64,000 bases of DNA from Bacteroides sp. OM05-12 (GTDB taxonomy: Bacteria > Bacteroidota > Bacteroidia > Bacteroidales > Bacteroidaceae): contig NZ_QSUN01000020.1 of the NCBI RefSeq assembly GCF_003438995.1, forward strand, positions 9,989-73,988. Direction: 5' to 3'. How positions within the stretch are numbered: the stretch's first letter is position 1; the number at the start of each line of letters is the position of its first letter. Of this stretch, positions 36,652-46,785 are shown piece after piece. The notes under the pieces were generated by a model. The model was not told the origin of the DNA. It saw only the letters and a list, made by a program, of their open reading frames with translations, and made no database searches. Position numbers and translations under genes: made by a program.

Positions 36652-37743
36652 ATGAACAAGAAAACAAAATGGGGACTTATTGCTTTCATCTGCATCGGTT
36701 TAACGGGATGGGGTATTTATGCATTCATCATACAACCTACCCGAAATGATTCGGCAGCCTCTCCTGAAAAAGTAGTAAACAAATCCAATAAGAACGGAAA
36801 TAAAGCACTAAATGTAAATGCTTTAATCATCAGCACACAAGCTATGACCGATGACATCTACACAAATGGTGACCTTATTCCTGATGAAGAGGTGGATTTA
36901 TCATTCGAGACATCCGGTAAGATAACGGACATAAACTTCACGGAAGGCTCTACCGTGCAAAAAGGGCAATTACTGGCAAAAATCAACGACCGCCCCTTAC
37001 AAGCGCAATTAAAGAAACTACAAGCCCAGTTGAAATTGGCAGAAGACCGCGTGTTCCGCCAAAATGCCCTCTTAGTGAAAGATGCGGTCAGCAAGGAAGC
37101 CTATGAACAAGTAAAAACCGATCTTGCTTCACTTAACGCAGATATTGACCTTATAAAAGCCAATATACAACAAACCGAACTACGAGCCCCGTTCGATGGC
37201 ATCATCGGTTTACGGCAAGTCAGTGTCGGTTCATACGCCTCTCCCACTACCATCGTAGCCAAACTAACCAAAATATCACCTCTTAAAATAAACTTCTCCG
37301 TACCGGAAAGATATGCCAAAGAAATAAAAAAAGGGACAAGGCTGACATTCTCCTTAGACGGTTATCTAAAAGATTTTGATGCAACTGTCTATGCCACAGA
37401 ATCCAAAGTAGACCCTGCGAGCCGTACACTTTCCGTCCGGGCACTTTATCCCAATACAGGAACCAAGCTATTGCCGGGCCGTTTTGCCAGCATTAAAATA
37501 AAAATGCATGAGATACCGAACGCAATCGCCATTCCTTCGGAAGCTATCGTTCCGGAAATGGGTAAAAGCAAAGTCTACCTATACAAAAACGGCAAATCAA
37601 TGCCGGTAGAAGTAAAAACCGGATTGAGAACAGACACACAAGTGCAAATCATCAATGGGTTGCACGTTGGAGATACTATCATCACTTCCGGAACATTACA
37701 ACTCCGGACCGGATTGAATATAACGCTTGACAATATTAAATAA
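36652..37743 (+). CDS. RND efflux periplasmic adaptor (MFP/HlyD family)
   Basis: 363 residues. N-terminal membrane anchor (about 7-27), lipoyl/biotinyl halves with 'INFTEGSTVQKGQLLAKIND' and 'LRAPFDGIIGLRQVSVGSY', alpha-helical hairpin between (about 110-170) and a beta-barrel/membrane-proximal end. Bridges pump and outer-membrane channel. First of a three-gene tripartite operon, 13 bp before the pump gene. Confidence 0.95.
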   Translation: MNKKTKWGLIAFICIGLTGWGIYAFIIQPTRNDSAASPEKVVNKSNKNGNKALNVNALIISTQAMTDDIYTNGDLIPDEEVDLSFETSGKITDINFTEGSTVQKGQLLAKINDRPLQAQLKKLQAQLKLAEDRVFRQNALLVKDAVSKEAYEQVKTDLASLNADIDLIKANIQQTELRAPFDGIIGLRQVSVGSYASPTTIVAKLTKISPLKINFSVPERYAKEIKKGTRLTFSLDGYLKDFDATVYATESKVDPASRTLSVRALYPNTGTKLLPGRFASIKIKMHEIPNAIAIPSEAIVPEMGKSKVYLYKNGKSMPVEVKTGLRTDTQVQIINGLHVGDTIITSGTLQLRTGLNITLDNIK

Positions 37744-37756
37744 TGCCATCTGACTT

Positions 37757-40700
37757 ATGAATATATCCGAATTAAGCATACGCAGACCGGTATTGGCAAC
37801 TGTACTCACTTTGATTATACTACTCTTCGGTTTCATCGGATACACTTATCTCGGTGTCCGGGAATATCCTTCTGTAGACAATCCCATTATCTCAGTGAAC
37901 TGTAGTTATCCGGGTGCAAATGCGGAAGTTATAGTAAATCAGATTACCGAACCATTGGAGCAAAATATTAACGGTATACCGGGGATACGTTCCCTCTCCA
38001 GCGTCAGTCAGGAAGGACAAAGCCGTATAACCGTTGAATTTGAACTATCCGTTGATTTGGAGACTGCCGCCAATGATGTTCGCGACAAGGTATCCCGCGC
38101 ACAACGTTACTTGCCTAGAGACTGTGACCCTCCTACTGTTTCCAAAGCTGATGCGGACGCTACTCCTATTCTAATGGTATCTATCCAAAGTGACAAACGT
38201 TCCTTATTGGAACTAAGCGAAATAGCAGACCTTACTGTAAAAGAGCAGTTACAAACGATTAAGGACGTAAGTAGCGTCTCGATTTGGGGAGAGAAGAAAT
38301 ACTCCATGCGTTTGTGGCTTGATCCTATAAAGATGTCCGGTTACGGCATTACACCGATTGATGTAAAAAATGCTGTCGATAAAGAAAACATAGAGCTTCC
38401 ATCCGGAAGTATTGAGGGTAACAATACAGAGCTTACCATCCGCACAATGGGTTTAATGCACACAGCCGAAGAGTTCAACCGCCTCATCATCAAAGAAGTT
38501 GATGGTAAAGCGATTCGTTTCAGTGATATAGGGCGTGCAGAACTCGGACCGGAAGATGTGCGAAGCTATATGAAGATGAACGGTGTACCGATGGTCGGCG
38601 TGGTTGTAATTCCTCAGCCGGGAGCCAATCATATAGAAATTGCCGATGCCGTATATGAACGTCTTGAGGCCATGAAGAAAGATTTACCCGAAGATGTCAT
38701 CACCAATTTCGGATTTGATAACACTAAATTCATCCGGGCTTCCATAACAGAAGTAAAGGACACGGTATATGAAGCATTTGTTCTCGTAATCATTATCATA
38801 TTTTTATTCTTACGCGACTGGCGCGTCACTCTTGTACCTTGCATTGTTATTCCTGTTTCATTAATCGGGTCATTCTTTGTCATGTATGTTTGTGGGTTCT
38901 CCATCAATGTACTGTCAATGTTAGCAGTCGTATTAGCCGTAGGTTTGGTGGTGGATGATGCCATTGTAATGACCGAGAATATCTACATTCGAATCGAAAA
39001 AGGAATGAAACCCAAAGAAGCGGGAATTGAAGGTGCAAAGGAAATCTTTTTTGCCGTTGTTTCAACTTCCATTACGTTAATAGCCGTATTCTTTCCGATC
39101 ATCTTCATGAGTGGTATGACCGGACGGCTTTTCCGTGAGTTTGCATTCGTTATTTCGGGAGCTGTCATTATTTCTACTTTTGCAGCATTGACGTTTACCC
39201 CAATGCTTGCAACCAAACTGCTGATCAGACGGGAAAAACAAAATTGGTTTTACCGAAAAACAGAACCGTTTTTTGAAGGAATGAATAAATATTATAAAAG
39301 AGGACTAACATCTTTTCTAAACAAAAGAGTGATTGCCATTCCTTTAGTATTACTAACTCTCGTCATCATCTATTTACTTTGGAATCAAATTCCTTCAGAA
39401 ATGGCTCCACTGGAAGACCGTTCCTCAATCAGCATAAACACAAGGGCAGCTGAAGGAGCAACATACGAATATATCCGAGACTATACGGAAGACATCAATC
39501 AACTGGTAGACTCCTTAGTGCCCGAATCCCGAGCAACGACAGCCCGCGTATCCAGCGGAAGCGGTAATGTGAGAATTTCATTAATAGACATCATGGAACG
39601 CCATAGAAGCCAGATGGATATTGCCGAGCAACTGTCACGTGCCGTTAAAACGAAAACAATGGCAAGAGCTTTCGTACAGCAACAAAGTACCTTTGGAGGC
39701 CGTAGAAGCGGTATGCCGATCCAGTATGTATTACAAGCCACTAACATAGAAAAGCTAGAAGAAGTGCTACCCGATTTTATGGCGAAAGTAAATGCGAATC
39801 CGACTTTCCAGATGGCGGATGTGGATTTAAAATTCAGTTCACCGGAAGCGCGGCTCAATATTAACCGTGATAAAGCCAGCTCTTTAGGCATTTCTACCAG
39901 AGATATCGCCCAAACACTTCAATACGGATTAAGCGGTCAACGTATGGGTTATTTCTATATGAATGGTAAGCAATATCAAATATTGGGTGAAATAAATCGC
40001 CAGCAACGCAATACTCCGACCGATGTCAAGTCTATTTACGTAAGAAGTGATAAAGGAGAAATGATTCAATTGGACAACCTCATTGAGTTGGAAGAAAGCA
40101 CTGCCCCGCCAAAACTTTATCGTTATAACCGTTTCGTTTCCGCAACCATATCGGCAGGGCTTGCAGAAGGAAAAACAATAGGACAGGGTTTGGATGAGAT
40201 GGATAAGATAGCAAAAGAGACATTGGATGAAACGTTCCGTACAGCCTTATCGGGAGACTCAAAAGAATTCCGTGAGAGTTCATCGAGTTTGTTATTTGCT
40301 TTCGGCTTGGCTATATTCCTCATATACCTTATTCTGGCGGCACAATTCGAGAGTTTCAAAGATCCTTTGGTTGTCATGCTCACCGTACCGCTGGCAGTAG
40401 CCGGTGCATTGGTATTTATGTACTTTTCAGGGCAGACAATGAATATTTTCAGCCAAATCGGTATCATTATGCTTATCGGGTTGGTTGCCAAGAACGGTAT
40501 TCTTATTGTCGAGTTTGCCAATCAAAAACAAGAGGCGGGAGAAAGCAAGAAAGATTCCATCATCGAAGCATCTCTGCAACGTCTCCGTCCTATTCTGATG
40601 ACCAGTGCTTCCACTGTTTTGGGATTATTACCATTGGCTCTTGCCACGGGAGAAGGCAGCAACGGACGTGTTGCCATGGGAGTTGCCGTTGTAGGGGGAA

Positions 40701-40789
40701 TGTTAGTATCTACTTTCCTCACACTCTTCATCGTACCGGCCATGTACAGCTATATATCAACCAACCGTAAAAAGAAGCTAAAATCATGA
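37757..40789 (+). CDS. RND efflux pump, HAE1/AcrB family
   Basis: 1010 residues with the usual 12 membrane helices and two large periplasmic loops. Starts 'MNISELSIRRPVLATVL'. TM4 carries 'VGLVVDDAIVMTENI', with the adjacent Asp residues of the proton relay; repeat two has 'LIGLVAKNGILIVEFANQ'. Proton-driven export of lipophilic compounds is expected; substrate unknown. The stop overlaps the TolC start by 4 bp (ATGA). Confidence 0.97.
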   Translation: MNISELSIRRPVLATVLTLIILLFGFIGYTYLGVREYPSVDNPIISVNCSYPGANAEVIVNQITEPLEQNINGIPGIRSLSSVSQEGQSRITVEFELSVDLETAANDVRDKVSRAQRYLPRDCDPPTVSKADADATPILMVSIQSDKRSLLELSEIADLTVKEQLQTIKDVSSVSIWGEKKYSMRLWLDPIKMSGYGITPIDVKNAVDKENIELPSGSIEGNNTELTIRTMGLMHTAEEFNRLIIKEVDGKAIRFSDIGRAELGPEDVRSYMKMNGVPMVGVVVIPQPGANHIEIADAVYERLEAMKKDLPEDVITNFGFDNTKFIRASITEVKDTVYEAFVLVIIIIFLFLRDWRVTLVPCIVIPVSLIGSFFVMYVCGFSINVLSMLAVVLAVGLVVDDAIVMTENIYIRIEKGMKPKEAGIEGAKEIFFAVVSTSITLIAVFFPIIFMSGMTGRLFREFAFVISGAVIISTFAALTFTPMLATKLLIRREKQNWFYRKTEPFFEGMNKYYKRGLTSFLNKRVIAIPLVLLTLVIIYLLWNQIPSEMAPLEDRSSISINTRAAEGATYEYIRDYTEDINQLVDSLVPESRATTARVSSGSGNVRISLIDIMERHRSQMDIAEQLSRAVKTKTMARAFVQQQSTFGGRRSGMPIQYVLQATNIEKLEEVLPDFMAKVNANPTFQMADVDLKFSSPEARLNINRDKASSLGISTRDIAQTLQYGLSGQRMGYFYMNGKQYQILGEINRQQRNTPTDVKSIYVRSDKGEMIQLDNLIELEESTAPPKLYRYNRFVSATISAGLAEGKTIGQGLDEMDKIAKETLDETFRTALSGDSKEFRESSSSLLFAFGLAIFLIYLILAAQFESFKDPLVVMLTVPLAVAGALVFMYFSGQTMNIFSQIGIIMLIGLVAKNGILIVEFANQKQEAGESKKDSIIEASLQRLRPILMTSASTVLGLLPLALATGEGSNGRVAMGVAVVGGMLVSTFLTLFIVPAMYSYISTNRKKKLKS

Positions 40790-42117
40790 TACCTATGCAA
40801 AATATGAAATATCTGTTGTCTTGTTTCTTACTTTTGTGTATGCATGCTCAGGCACAAAAGGTTTTGACCCTCGAGTCATGTCTGGATATCGGGTTGAAGA
40901 ATAATTATTCTATTCTCATTGCACGCAACGAGGAACAAATCAGCAAAAATAACGCAACCATCGGAAATGCCGGCTACCTTCCCACACTCGACCTTTCCGC
41001 AGGTTACAACGGCAATCTTGACAATGTACGTTCAAGCACGCCCAGAGGAGAGGCAACAAGTACAGACAATGGCGTTTACGACCAAACGGTCAATGTAGGA
41101 GTGAGACTAAACTGGACTATCTTTGACGGTTTCAATATTGTAACAAACTACCAGCGTCTGAAAGAACTAGAGAAGCAGGGCGAAACAAATACACGAATCA
41201 GTATCGAAGATTTCGTTGCGGAACTAACAGCCGAATATTACAACTTCATCCAGCAAAAAATACGACTGAAAAACTTCCGCTATGCCGTGTCCTTATCTAA
41301 AGAGCGACTTCGCATTGTGGAGGAACGTTACAATATCGGAAGCTTCTCACGCCTCGACTTGCAGCAGGCACGGGTAGATTTCAATGCCGACAGCGCGCAA
41401 TACATGAAACAACAAGAACTATTGCACACTTCACGAATACGTCTAAATGAATTGATGGCAAATACGGATGTAGACCAGCATCTTGTTATCAGAGATTCAC
41501 TTATCGATGTGAATGAGAAACTGGCATTCGCCAACCTGATGGAATCAATGATGCAGACCAATGCAAATCTCATCAAAGCCGAACAAAACAAGACATTGGC
41601 CCGTCTTGACCTTAAAGCAGTCAATTCACGCAACTACCCATACCTGAAACTGAACTCCGGATACGGATACACTTTCAACAAATACGAATTAGGAGCTACG
41701 GACAGGAAACAGAATCTGGGACTTGACTTCGGAGTCACACTCGGATTTAATATTTTCGATGGTAACCGCCGCAGGGAAAAGAGAAATGCCCGAGTCCTAA
41801 TCAACAATATGCGTTTGGAACAGCAACAAATAGAACAGAGTTTAAAAGCCGATCTGTATAACCTTTGGCAAGCATACCGCAACAATATAGAAATGTTGAA
41901 GCTGGAACGGGAAAATATTATAGCCGCCAAAGAGAATCATGACATAGCAATGGAACGTTATTTACTGGGAAATCTATCCGGTATTGAAATGCGTGAAGCT
42001 CAAAAGAGTTTGCTAGATGCCGAAGAACGTATTCTTACAGCAGAATATGACACGAAGCTTTGCGAAATCTCCTTGATGCAAATCAGCGGTAAAGTATTGA
42101 ATTACCTGAATCAATAA
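40786..42117 (+). CDS. TolC family outer-membrane channel
   Basis: 443 residues; signal ends near 'MHAQAQ'. Two repeated halves of TolC type: 'LESCLDIGLKNNYSI', 'LRLNWTIFDGF'-like strand ('VRLNWTIFDGF') and 'LGFNIFDGNRRREKR', with long helices between. Start ATG at 40786 overlaps the pump stop; in-frame ATGs at 40795 and 40804 are alternatives that keep the signal. Completes the tripartite efflux operon. Confidence 0.95.
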   Translation: MIPMQNMKYLLSCFLLLCMHAQAQKVLTLESCLDIGLKNNYSILIARNEEQISKNNATIGNAGYLPTLDLSAGYNGNLDNVRSSTPRGEATSTDNGVYDQTVNVGVRLNWTIFDGFNIVTNYQRLKELEKQGETNTRISIEDFVAELTAEYYNFIQQKIRLKNFRYAVSLSKERLRIVEERYNIGSFSRLDLQQARVDFNADSAQYMKQQELLHTSRIRLNELMANTDVDQHLVIRDSLIDVNEKLAFANLMESMMQTNANLIKAEQNKTLARLDLKAVNSRNYPYLKLNSGYGYTFNKYELGATDRKQNLGLDFGVTLGFNIFDGNRRREKRNARVLINNMRLEQQQIEQSLKADLYNLWQAYRNNIEMLKLERENIIAAKENHDIAMERYLLGNLSGIEMREAQKSLLDAEERILTAEYDTKLCEISLMQISGKVLNYLNQ

Positions 42118-42348
42118 ACCAACAGGAGATATAAGTACAACTTCAATCGTCCTTATAGGTTCACCCGATACTTGTAGGGAAGAGGAACACAGATATCCCT
42201 TTTTTGATTTGTTTTTTATACTGTTTTTTACCTACAAACACCTTAATATTTTTTTAAAGACATAAGGTTGATTGAAAAAAAGCATTAGGTTGATTGAAAA
42301 AAACATTAAGGACATTTGTAGACAAGCATACGGTCCTCTGAAAATAAA
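42118..42348. other. Intergenic lead-in of the hairpin repeat
   Basis: No gene. Contains CTACAAACACC near 42231 and, further on, an inverted partner GGACATTTGTAG (about 42310-42321), with two GGTTGATTGAAAAAAA direct repeats between (about 42267-42301). A half-copy word CATACGGTCC (42328-42337) precedes the full hairpin. Similar words occur before copy B. Confidence 0.55.
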
Positions 42349-42401
42349 CATACGGTCCTTTGTTCACAAACTCCTATCGTTTGCAAACAAAGGACCGTAT
42401 G
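42349..42401. repeat. Dispersed hairpin element, copy C
   Basis: Two 23-nt arms (42349-42371, 42379-42401) paired at 21 positions around the invariant loop TCCTATC. Arms begin CATACGGTCC and end GGACCGTATG. Lies downstream of the TolC gene. Confidence 0.78.
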
Positions 42402-42472
42402 TTGAAAAACAGGTTTTACTATCCCCAAGAGTTATCGGGTAATCCTCCTTATGATAAAAAGACACCGGAATG

Positions 42473-42612
42473 TGTCAAAAGTCAAAGCATCCAAGTTTCC
42501 CCGCTTGAGCGGGGATTAAGGGGTGTGTGATTTTTCTTTGATTATTAAACCGTTAGAAAAGTCACACACACCCTACCCCCGCTCAAGCAGGGGAATTGAG
42601 ATAGTTTTGACA
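42473..42612. mobile_element. 140-bp MITE-like inverted repeat
   Basis: Ends TGTCAAAA (42473-42480) and TTTTGACA (42605-42612) are perfect inverted copies. Inside, CCCCGCTTGAGCGGGG plus GGGTGTGTGA-type words on the left match CACACACACCC and CCCCCGCTCAAGCAGGGG on the right, giving an imperfect stem of about 45 bp around a 19-nt centre. No coding potential. Located 44 bp after the fumarase stop, so it may also stop fumarase transcripts. Confidence 0.6.
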
Positions 42613-42656
42613 ACCTCGATTATAGCTTGCTTATTCAGTCTTTTTTCCCTATTCTG

Positions 42657-44291
42657 TTATTTACAGCTGCAAGGTTTAATCTGTTTGAAGAAATCATTTC
42701 CCTTATCATCAACAAGAATAAATGCAGGAAAATCTTCTACTTCAATCTTCCATATAGCTTCCATACCCAGTTCCGGATATTCCACACATTCAATGCTCTT
42801 TATATTGTTCTGAGCAAGAATAGCAGCCGGTCCGCCGATAGAACCCAGATAGAAACCTCCATGCTTCTTACAAGCATCTGTCACTTGCTGGCTACGGTTA
42901 CCTTTTGCCAACATAATCATGCTACCGCCATGACTTTGGAACAGATCTACGTATGGGTCCATACGTCCGGCTGTAGTCGGGCCCATAGAACCGCATGCCA
43001 TACCTGCCGGAGTCTTTGCCGGACCTGCATAGTAAATAGGATGATCCTTAACATATTGCGGAAGATCCTCACCACGATCCAAACGTTCTTTCAGTTTTGC
43101 ATGAGCAATATCGCGACCTACAATAATAGTACCGTTCAATGATAAACGGGTAGCTACCGGGTACTTGCTCAATTCTTTCAAGATTTCAGCCATCGGACGA
43201 TTCAAATCAATCTTAACGGCATCACCCTCACCTGCCTGACGAAGTTCTTCAGGGATTAAACGTCCCGGATGTTCATCCAGCTTTTCAATCCAGATACCAT
43301 CCTTATTGATTTTACATTTGATATTACGGTCGGCAGAACAAGATACGCCCAAACCTACCGGACAAGAAGCTCCGTGACGGGGCAAACGGATAATGCGTAC
43401 ATCATGAGCATAATATTTACCTCCGAACTGTGCGCCCAAACCAATCTTATGCGCTTCTTCAAGAACTTTCTTTTCCAGTTCAATATCACGGAAAGCGCGT
43501 CCATACTCATTACCCGTAGTAGGAAGATTGTCGTAATAATGAGTAGAAGCAAGTTTCACCGTCAAAAGATTCTTCTCGGCAGAAGTTCCGCCAATGACAA
43601 ATGCGATATGATAAGGAGGACAAGCTGCCGTACCTAATGTCTTCATCTTCTCAACCAAGAACGGAACCAATGTTTCCGGATTCAGGATTGCTTTCGTCTC
43701 CTGATATAAATAAGTCTTATTCGCAGAACCACCTCCTTTTGTTACGCAAAGGAAATTATACTCCATACCTTCCGTTGCTTCCAAATCAATCTGGGCAGGC
43801 AAGTTACATTTTGTATTCACTTCATCGTACATTGTCAGCGGAGCATTCTGAGAATAGCGAAGATTTTCTTCCGTATATGTCTTATAAACGCCTAACGACA
43901 AAGCCTCTTCGTCAGAGTATCCCGTCCATACCTGCTGGCCTTTTTCTCCATGGATGATGGCCGTACCTGTATCTTGGCAGAAAGGAAGTTTACCTTTTGC
44001 CGACACTTCCGCATTACGCAAGAATGTCAATGCTACATATTTATCGTTATCACTGGCTTCCGGATCGCTCAAAATCTTAGCAACCTGCTCGTTATGCGCA
44101 GGGCGAAGCATAAACGAAACATCACGGAAAGCAGCATTTGCCATTGCAGTCAAACCTTCTTTAGCAACTTTAAGGATCGGTTTCCCTTCAAATTCGCTTA
44201 CAGAAACATAGTCTTTCGTGAGTAAATAATACTCTGTGTCATCTTTCCCATGTTCAAACATAGGCTGATACTTAAACTCTGGTGTTGCCAT
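42657..44291 (-). CDS. Fumarate hydratase, class I (iron-sulfur type)
   Basis: 544 residues, the size of oxygen-sensitive FumA/FumB enzymes carrying both halves in one chain. Signatures '[17 protein letters not shown]', '[14 protein letters not shown]', '[20 protein letters not shown]', '[17 protein letters not shown]'. Conserved Cys residues for a 4Fe-4S cluster are present. Interconverts fumarate and malate, fitting the reductive branch used by Bacteroides to make succinate. TACCTTTG on the minus strand (44328-44335) is its likely -7 box. Confidence 0.96.
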   Translation of the reverse strand: MATPEFKYQPMFEHGKDDTEYYLLTKDYVSVSEFEGKPILKVAKEGLTAMANAAFRDVSFMLRPAHNEQVAKILSDPEASDNDKYVALTFLRNAEVSAKGKLPFCQDTGTAIIHGEKGQQVWTGYSDEEALSLGVYKTYTEENLRYSQNAPLTMYDEVNTKCNLPAQIDLEATEGMEYNFLCVTKGGGSANKTYLYQETKAILNPETLVPFLVEKMKTLGTAACPPYHIAFVIGGTSAEKNLLTVKLASTHYYDNLPTTGNEYGRAFRDIELEKKVLEEAHKIGLGAQFGGKYYAHDVRIIRLPRHGASCPVGLGVSCSADRNIKCKINKDGIWIEKLDEHPGRLIPEELRQAGEGDAVKIDLNRPMAEILKELSKYPVATRLSLNGTIIVGRDIAHAKLKERLDRGEDLPQYVKDHPIYYAGPAKTPAGMACGSMGPTTAGRMDPYVDLFQSHGGSMIMLAKGNRSQQVTDACKKHGGFYLGSIGGPAAILAQNNIKSIECVEYPELGMEAIWKIEVEDFPAFILVDDKGNDFFKQIKPCSCK

Positions 44292-44327
44292 ATCTTTATT
44301 ACTTTAATGAATGTTAGTTAGTGATGC

Positions 44328-44335
44328 CAAAGGTA
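44328..44335 (-). promoter_or_regulatory. -7 box of the fumarase gene
   Basis: Minus strand TACCTTTG, 36 bp upstream of the start at 44291. No well-placed -33 TTG seen. Confidence 0.5.
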
Positions 44336-44385
44336 CAAACAATTATTGAAATATTTCCTTAATCAGAACAAAAAGGCATCGGCTT

Positions 44386-44778
44386 TCACTTCTCCATATC
44401 CCTTAAATGTATCTCCAATGCTTTGACGGAAATCTGAATTTCCCATATCGAAACACCAAGAGAACCAATCAATAGTAACAGGGCTAACCCAAACACATAA
44501 ACCGAACATAGATAGAAACCCACATAGATAAGGAACATGGTGATGACACAGAAGAATAAGCTCGAAATGCCAAGTATCTGCATACTACGGGTTAAGTATA
44601 AACGTTTACGCAGATTATCTATCTGGGCGGCTGCAACCTCCGAATGGTCTTTCACATATTGCTCCTTTAATGTACGTACCAACTGGGCATACGACAAAAA
44701 GCGGTTGGTATACGCCAATAAGATAAGTGACACGGCAGAAAAGAGTAAGGCGGGTGTTGTCAGGGTCAATTCTTCCAT
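44386..44778 (-). CDS. DUF2721 family membrane protein
   Basis: 130 residues with three membrane helices (about 8-25, 66-86, 88-112) and 'ALLFSAVSLILLAYTNRFL' at the N-terminus, typical of DUF2721. Function unknown. It begins 6 bp after the DUF4954 stop and ends a three-gene run hflX-DUF4954-DUF2721. Confidence 0.85.
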   Translation of the reverse strand: MEELTLTTPALLFSAVSLILLAYTNRFLSYAQLVRTLKEQYVKDHSEVAAAQIDNLRKRLYLTRSMQILGISSLFFCVITMFLIYVGFYLCSVYVFGLALLLLIGSLGVSIWEIQISVKALEIHLRDMEK

Positions 44779-44784
44779 CTTGTT

Positions 44785-46782
44785 CTATGCTTTATCAATC
44801 AGTTTCTTCATACGGTTTATTAACTCATCACCTAAAGCCGACTTCGTTTCAATGTGCTTTAAAACGGCGGTAACAAAAGGATTACTTTCAAAGTCACCTC
44901 TCACCTGTTCAAAATCCTGTTTCTTCTCCCTGCGTGAACCGTCAGCACCAAATCCCGTCATGGACGATAAAGAAAATTCTTTTTTAGCATCTTCGTATAC
45001 CATCTTATCCAACCCAATGACAGCATCTTTCCACATGAGTACAATATCTATCACATCCTGAGCTGTCATTTCTTCCGGTTTCACACCATAAAACTCCTCT
45101 ATTTTCTGATATGCCCATGTCCATTCATACGTATAATATTTACTGTGCATTTCCGCAAAACAGGCGTTTATATCTTTCAGGCGATTTACTTCACCGGATT
45201 CAATGGCAGTAATGAGCCTGTCCACTTCACTTTTAGGGGCTATCAAACCGGAAATATCCACCCACTCTCCCGCTCCGACTTCCGTATCCGGGCGTAAACG
45301 GGAACGTATTTCATCATCATTCCGGAAGTCAATGCCTTCCAAACGTTTGATAATTGAATTACCCAAAAACTTATGAATCGCTATTTCATAAAAACGGATG
45401 CCATTCTTCAAAGAAGAGTTCTTGATCTTCGCACTTTGATAGGAATAGGTATCAGAAAGCTCACCGGATGCCTGACGGAGCGCCATCAGCATATCACGCC
45501 CTTTAAACATCTTCTGTACCGTATAAGGGCTAAGCAAATTATAATTGATATAATCCAACTGATTCTCGTCCGTACGCTTGTCACGCTTCGGCCATTTCTG
45601 TGCATCACGAATAGTACCTACACTTCTCAAATTGACTCCGGGAACAAGATAAGTCGTATTTTTTTGCTCTATCAAATAAGAGAAAGGCAGATTGGACGTA
45701 TCCGCATGATTGACATGGCGTCCCATTACCAAAGAGAATGCTCCCACACGCGCCGGCCACAAGATATAAGAGTCTGAAGTTGTTTTTGCCCCACGCTCCA
45801 AAGTCCCTTGATGAATAGGCCCAAGCTTATACATATGATTACTTTGATTCGAACCCGAACCTGCATTCATGAACGAAAACATACCGGCTATAAGTAATGT
45901 AGACTTATGATGTGTCACCGTGTAAGGTCCTGCAAAAATAGCGCAAGCCTCACCATTCTCTCCCTGACAATTACTAAAAAAGAGAGAGTCTGAAGCCGAA
46001 TAATTATGTCCTAACTGGCAAGCCTGTCCCACAAAGCAGCGCGCCAACATGGAACCGTCATCCACATGTGAGCCGGATGAAATGATAAAATCCTCACAGA
46101 TAACACCATACCCCACATGAACCGAAGCTTTCTTATTACTATTTATGCTACCATTCAACAAACGGCAAGTACCTTCGATATGGGTAAAATCTCCTATCCG
46201 AACATTTTTGATAGAACCGGTATTGATAATCCTTACGTGACTGCCGATAGTACCTACATCCGAAGCATGCTTATTAGAATAAAAGTCCGTAATCTCCTTT
46301 AAACGGTTGATCAATTCCGGTCGATGTCTGTAAAGCGCCAGAATATAAGCAAGATGGGCCGAAAGTTTATCATTGATAAGCACTTCCCTGCCTCCCGTTT
46401 CATTCAAGACAGAAGCCTCTACTCCATTACCGAATTTACTTACCCCATCTACCAGAATAACATCTACATTCTCAATAAACGCATCGTTTCCTATCGTATA
46501 ATTAGCAATATAATTCTGTATATTCTCAATGCAGCAATTATCTCCCACTGTCACATTGTGCAACGTAACATGCCGGAGCCCGGCGTGCTTCTTAATACCT
46601 CCCGGAAGAACAAACTCCCCGTTAAACACTCCCAGCCTCACATTTCCCGAGAAACGAGTGTGATAAACATATTCGGTAGTAAACTCCACATCTACCAATA
46701 CATTACTCCAGTCATCAGCCAAGCAAGACTGACTTTTCAATTTGAAGATTTCATCTTCGGTAAGCGAACGGTATGCTTTCAT
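44785..46782 (-). CDS. DUF4954 family left-handed beta-helix protein
   Basis: 665 residues. The first ~400 are hexapeptide-like turns ('VTVGDNCCIENIQNYIANYT', 'GTIGSHVRIINTGSIKNVRI', 'SSGSHVDDGSMLARCFVGQA'), as in bacterial acyl- and nucleotidyltransferases, but without an obvious catalytic or nucleotidyl motif. The C-terminus is helical. Bacteroidetes-specific; possible sugar-nucleotide-linked enzyme by fold only. 3-bp gap to hflX upstream. Confidence 0.85.
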   Translation of the reverse strand: MKAYRSLTEDEIFKLKSQSCLADDWSNVLVDVEFTTEYVYHTRFSGNVRLGVFNGEFVLPGGIKKHAGLRHVTLHNVTVGDNCCIENIQNYIANYTIGNDAFIENVDVILVDGVSKFGNGVEASVLNETGGREVLINDKLSAHLAYILALYRHRPELINRLKEITDFYSNKHASDVGTIGSHVRIINTGSIKNVRIGDFTHIEGTCRLLNGSINSNKKASVHVGYGVICEDFIISSGSHVDDGSMLARCFVGQACQLGHNYSASDSLFFSNCQGENGEACAIFAGPYTVTHHKSTLLIAGMFSFMNAGSGSNQSNHMYKLGPIHQGTLERGAKTTSDSYILWPARVGAFSLVMGRHVNHADTSNLPFSYLIEQKNTTYLVPGVNLRSVGTIRDAQKWPKRDKRTDENQLDYINYNLLSPYTVQKMFKGRDMLMALRQASGELSDTYSYQSAKIKNSSLKNGIRFYEIAIHKFLGNSIIKRLEGIDFRNDDEIRSRLRPDTEVGAGEWVDISGLIAPKSEVDRLITAIESGEVNRLKDINACFAEMHSKYYTYEWTWAYQKIEEFYGVKPEEMTAQDVIDIVLMWKDAVIGLDKMVYEDAKKEFSLSSMTGFGADGSRREKKQDFEQVRGDFESNPFVTAVLKHIETKSALGDELINRMKKLIDKA

Positions 46783-46785
46783 CTT

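Noticed and set aside
42473..42612. Intact insertion sequence
   Set aside because: The element is only 140 bp and has no transposase frame; at most a MITE.
42523..43142. Plus-strand frames opposite the fumarase 3' end
   Set aside because: They run antisense through conserved fumarase codons and the inverted repeat; composition is not protein-like.
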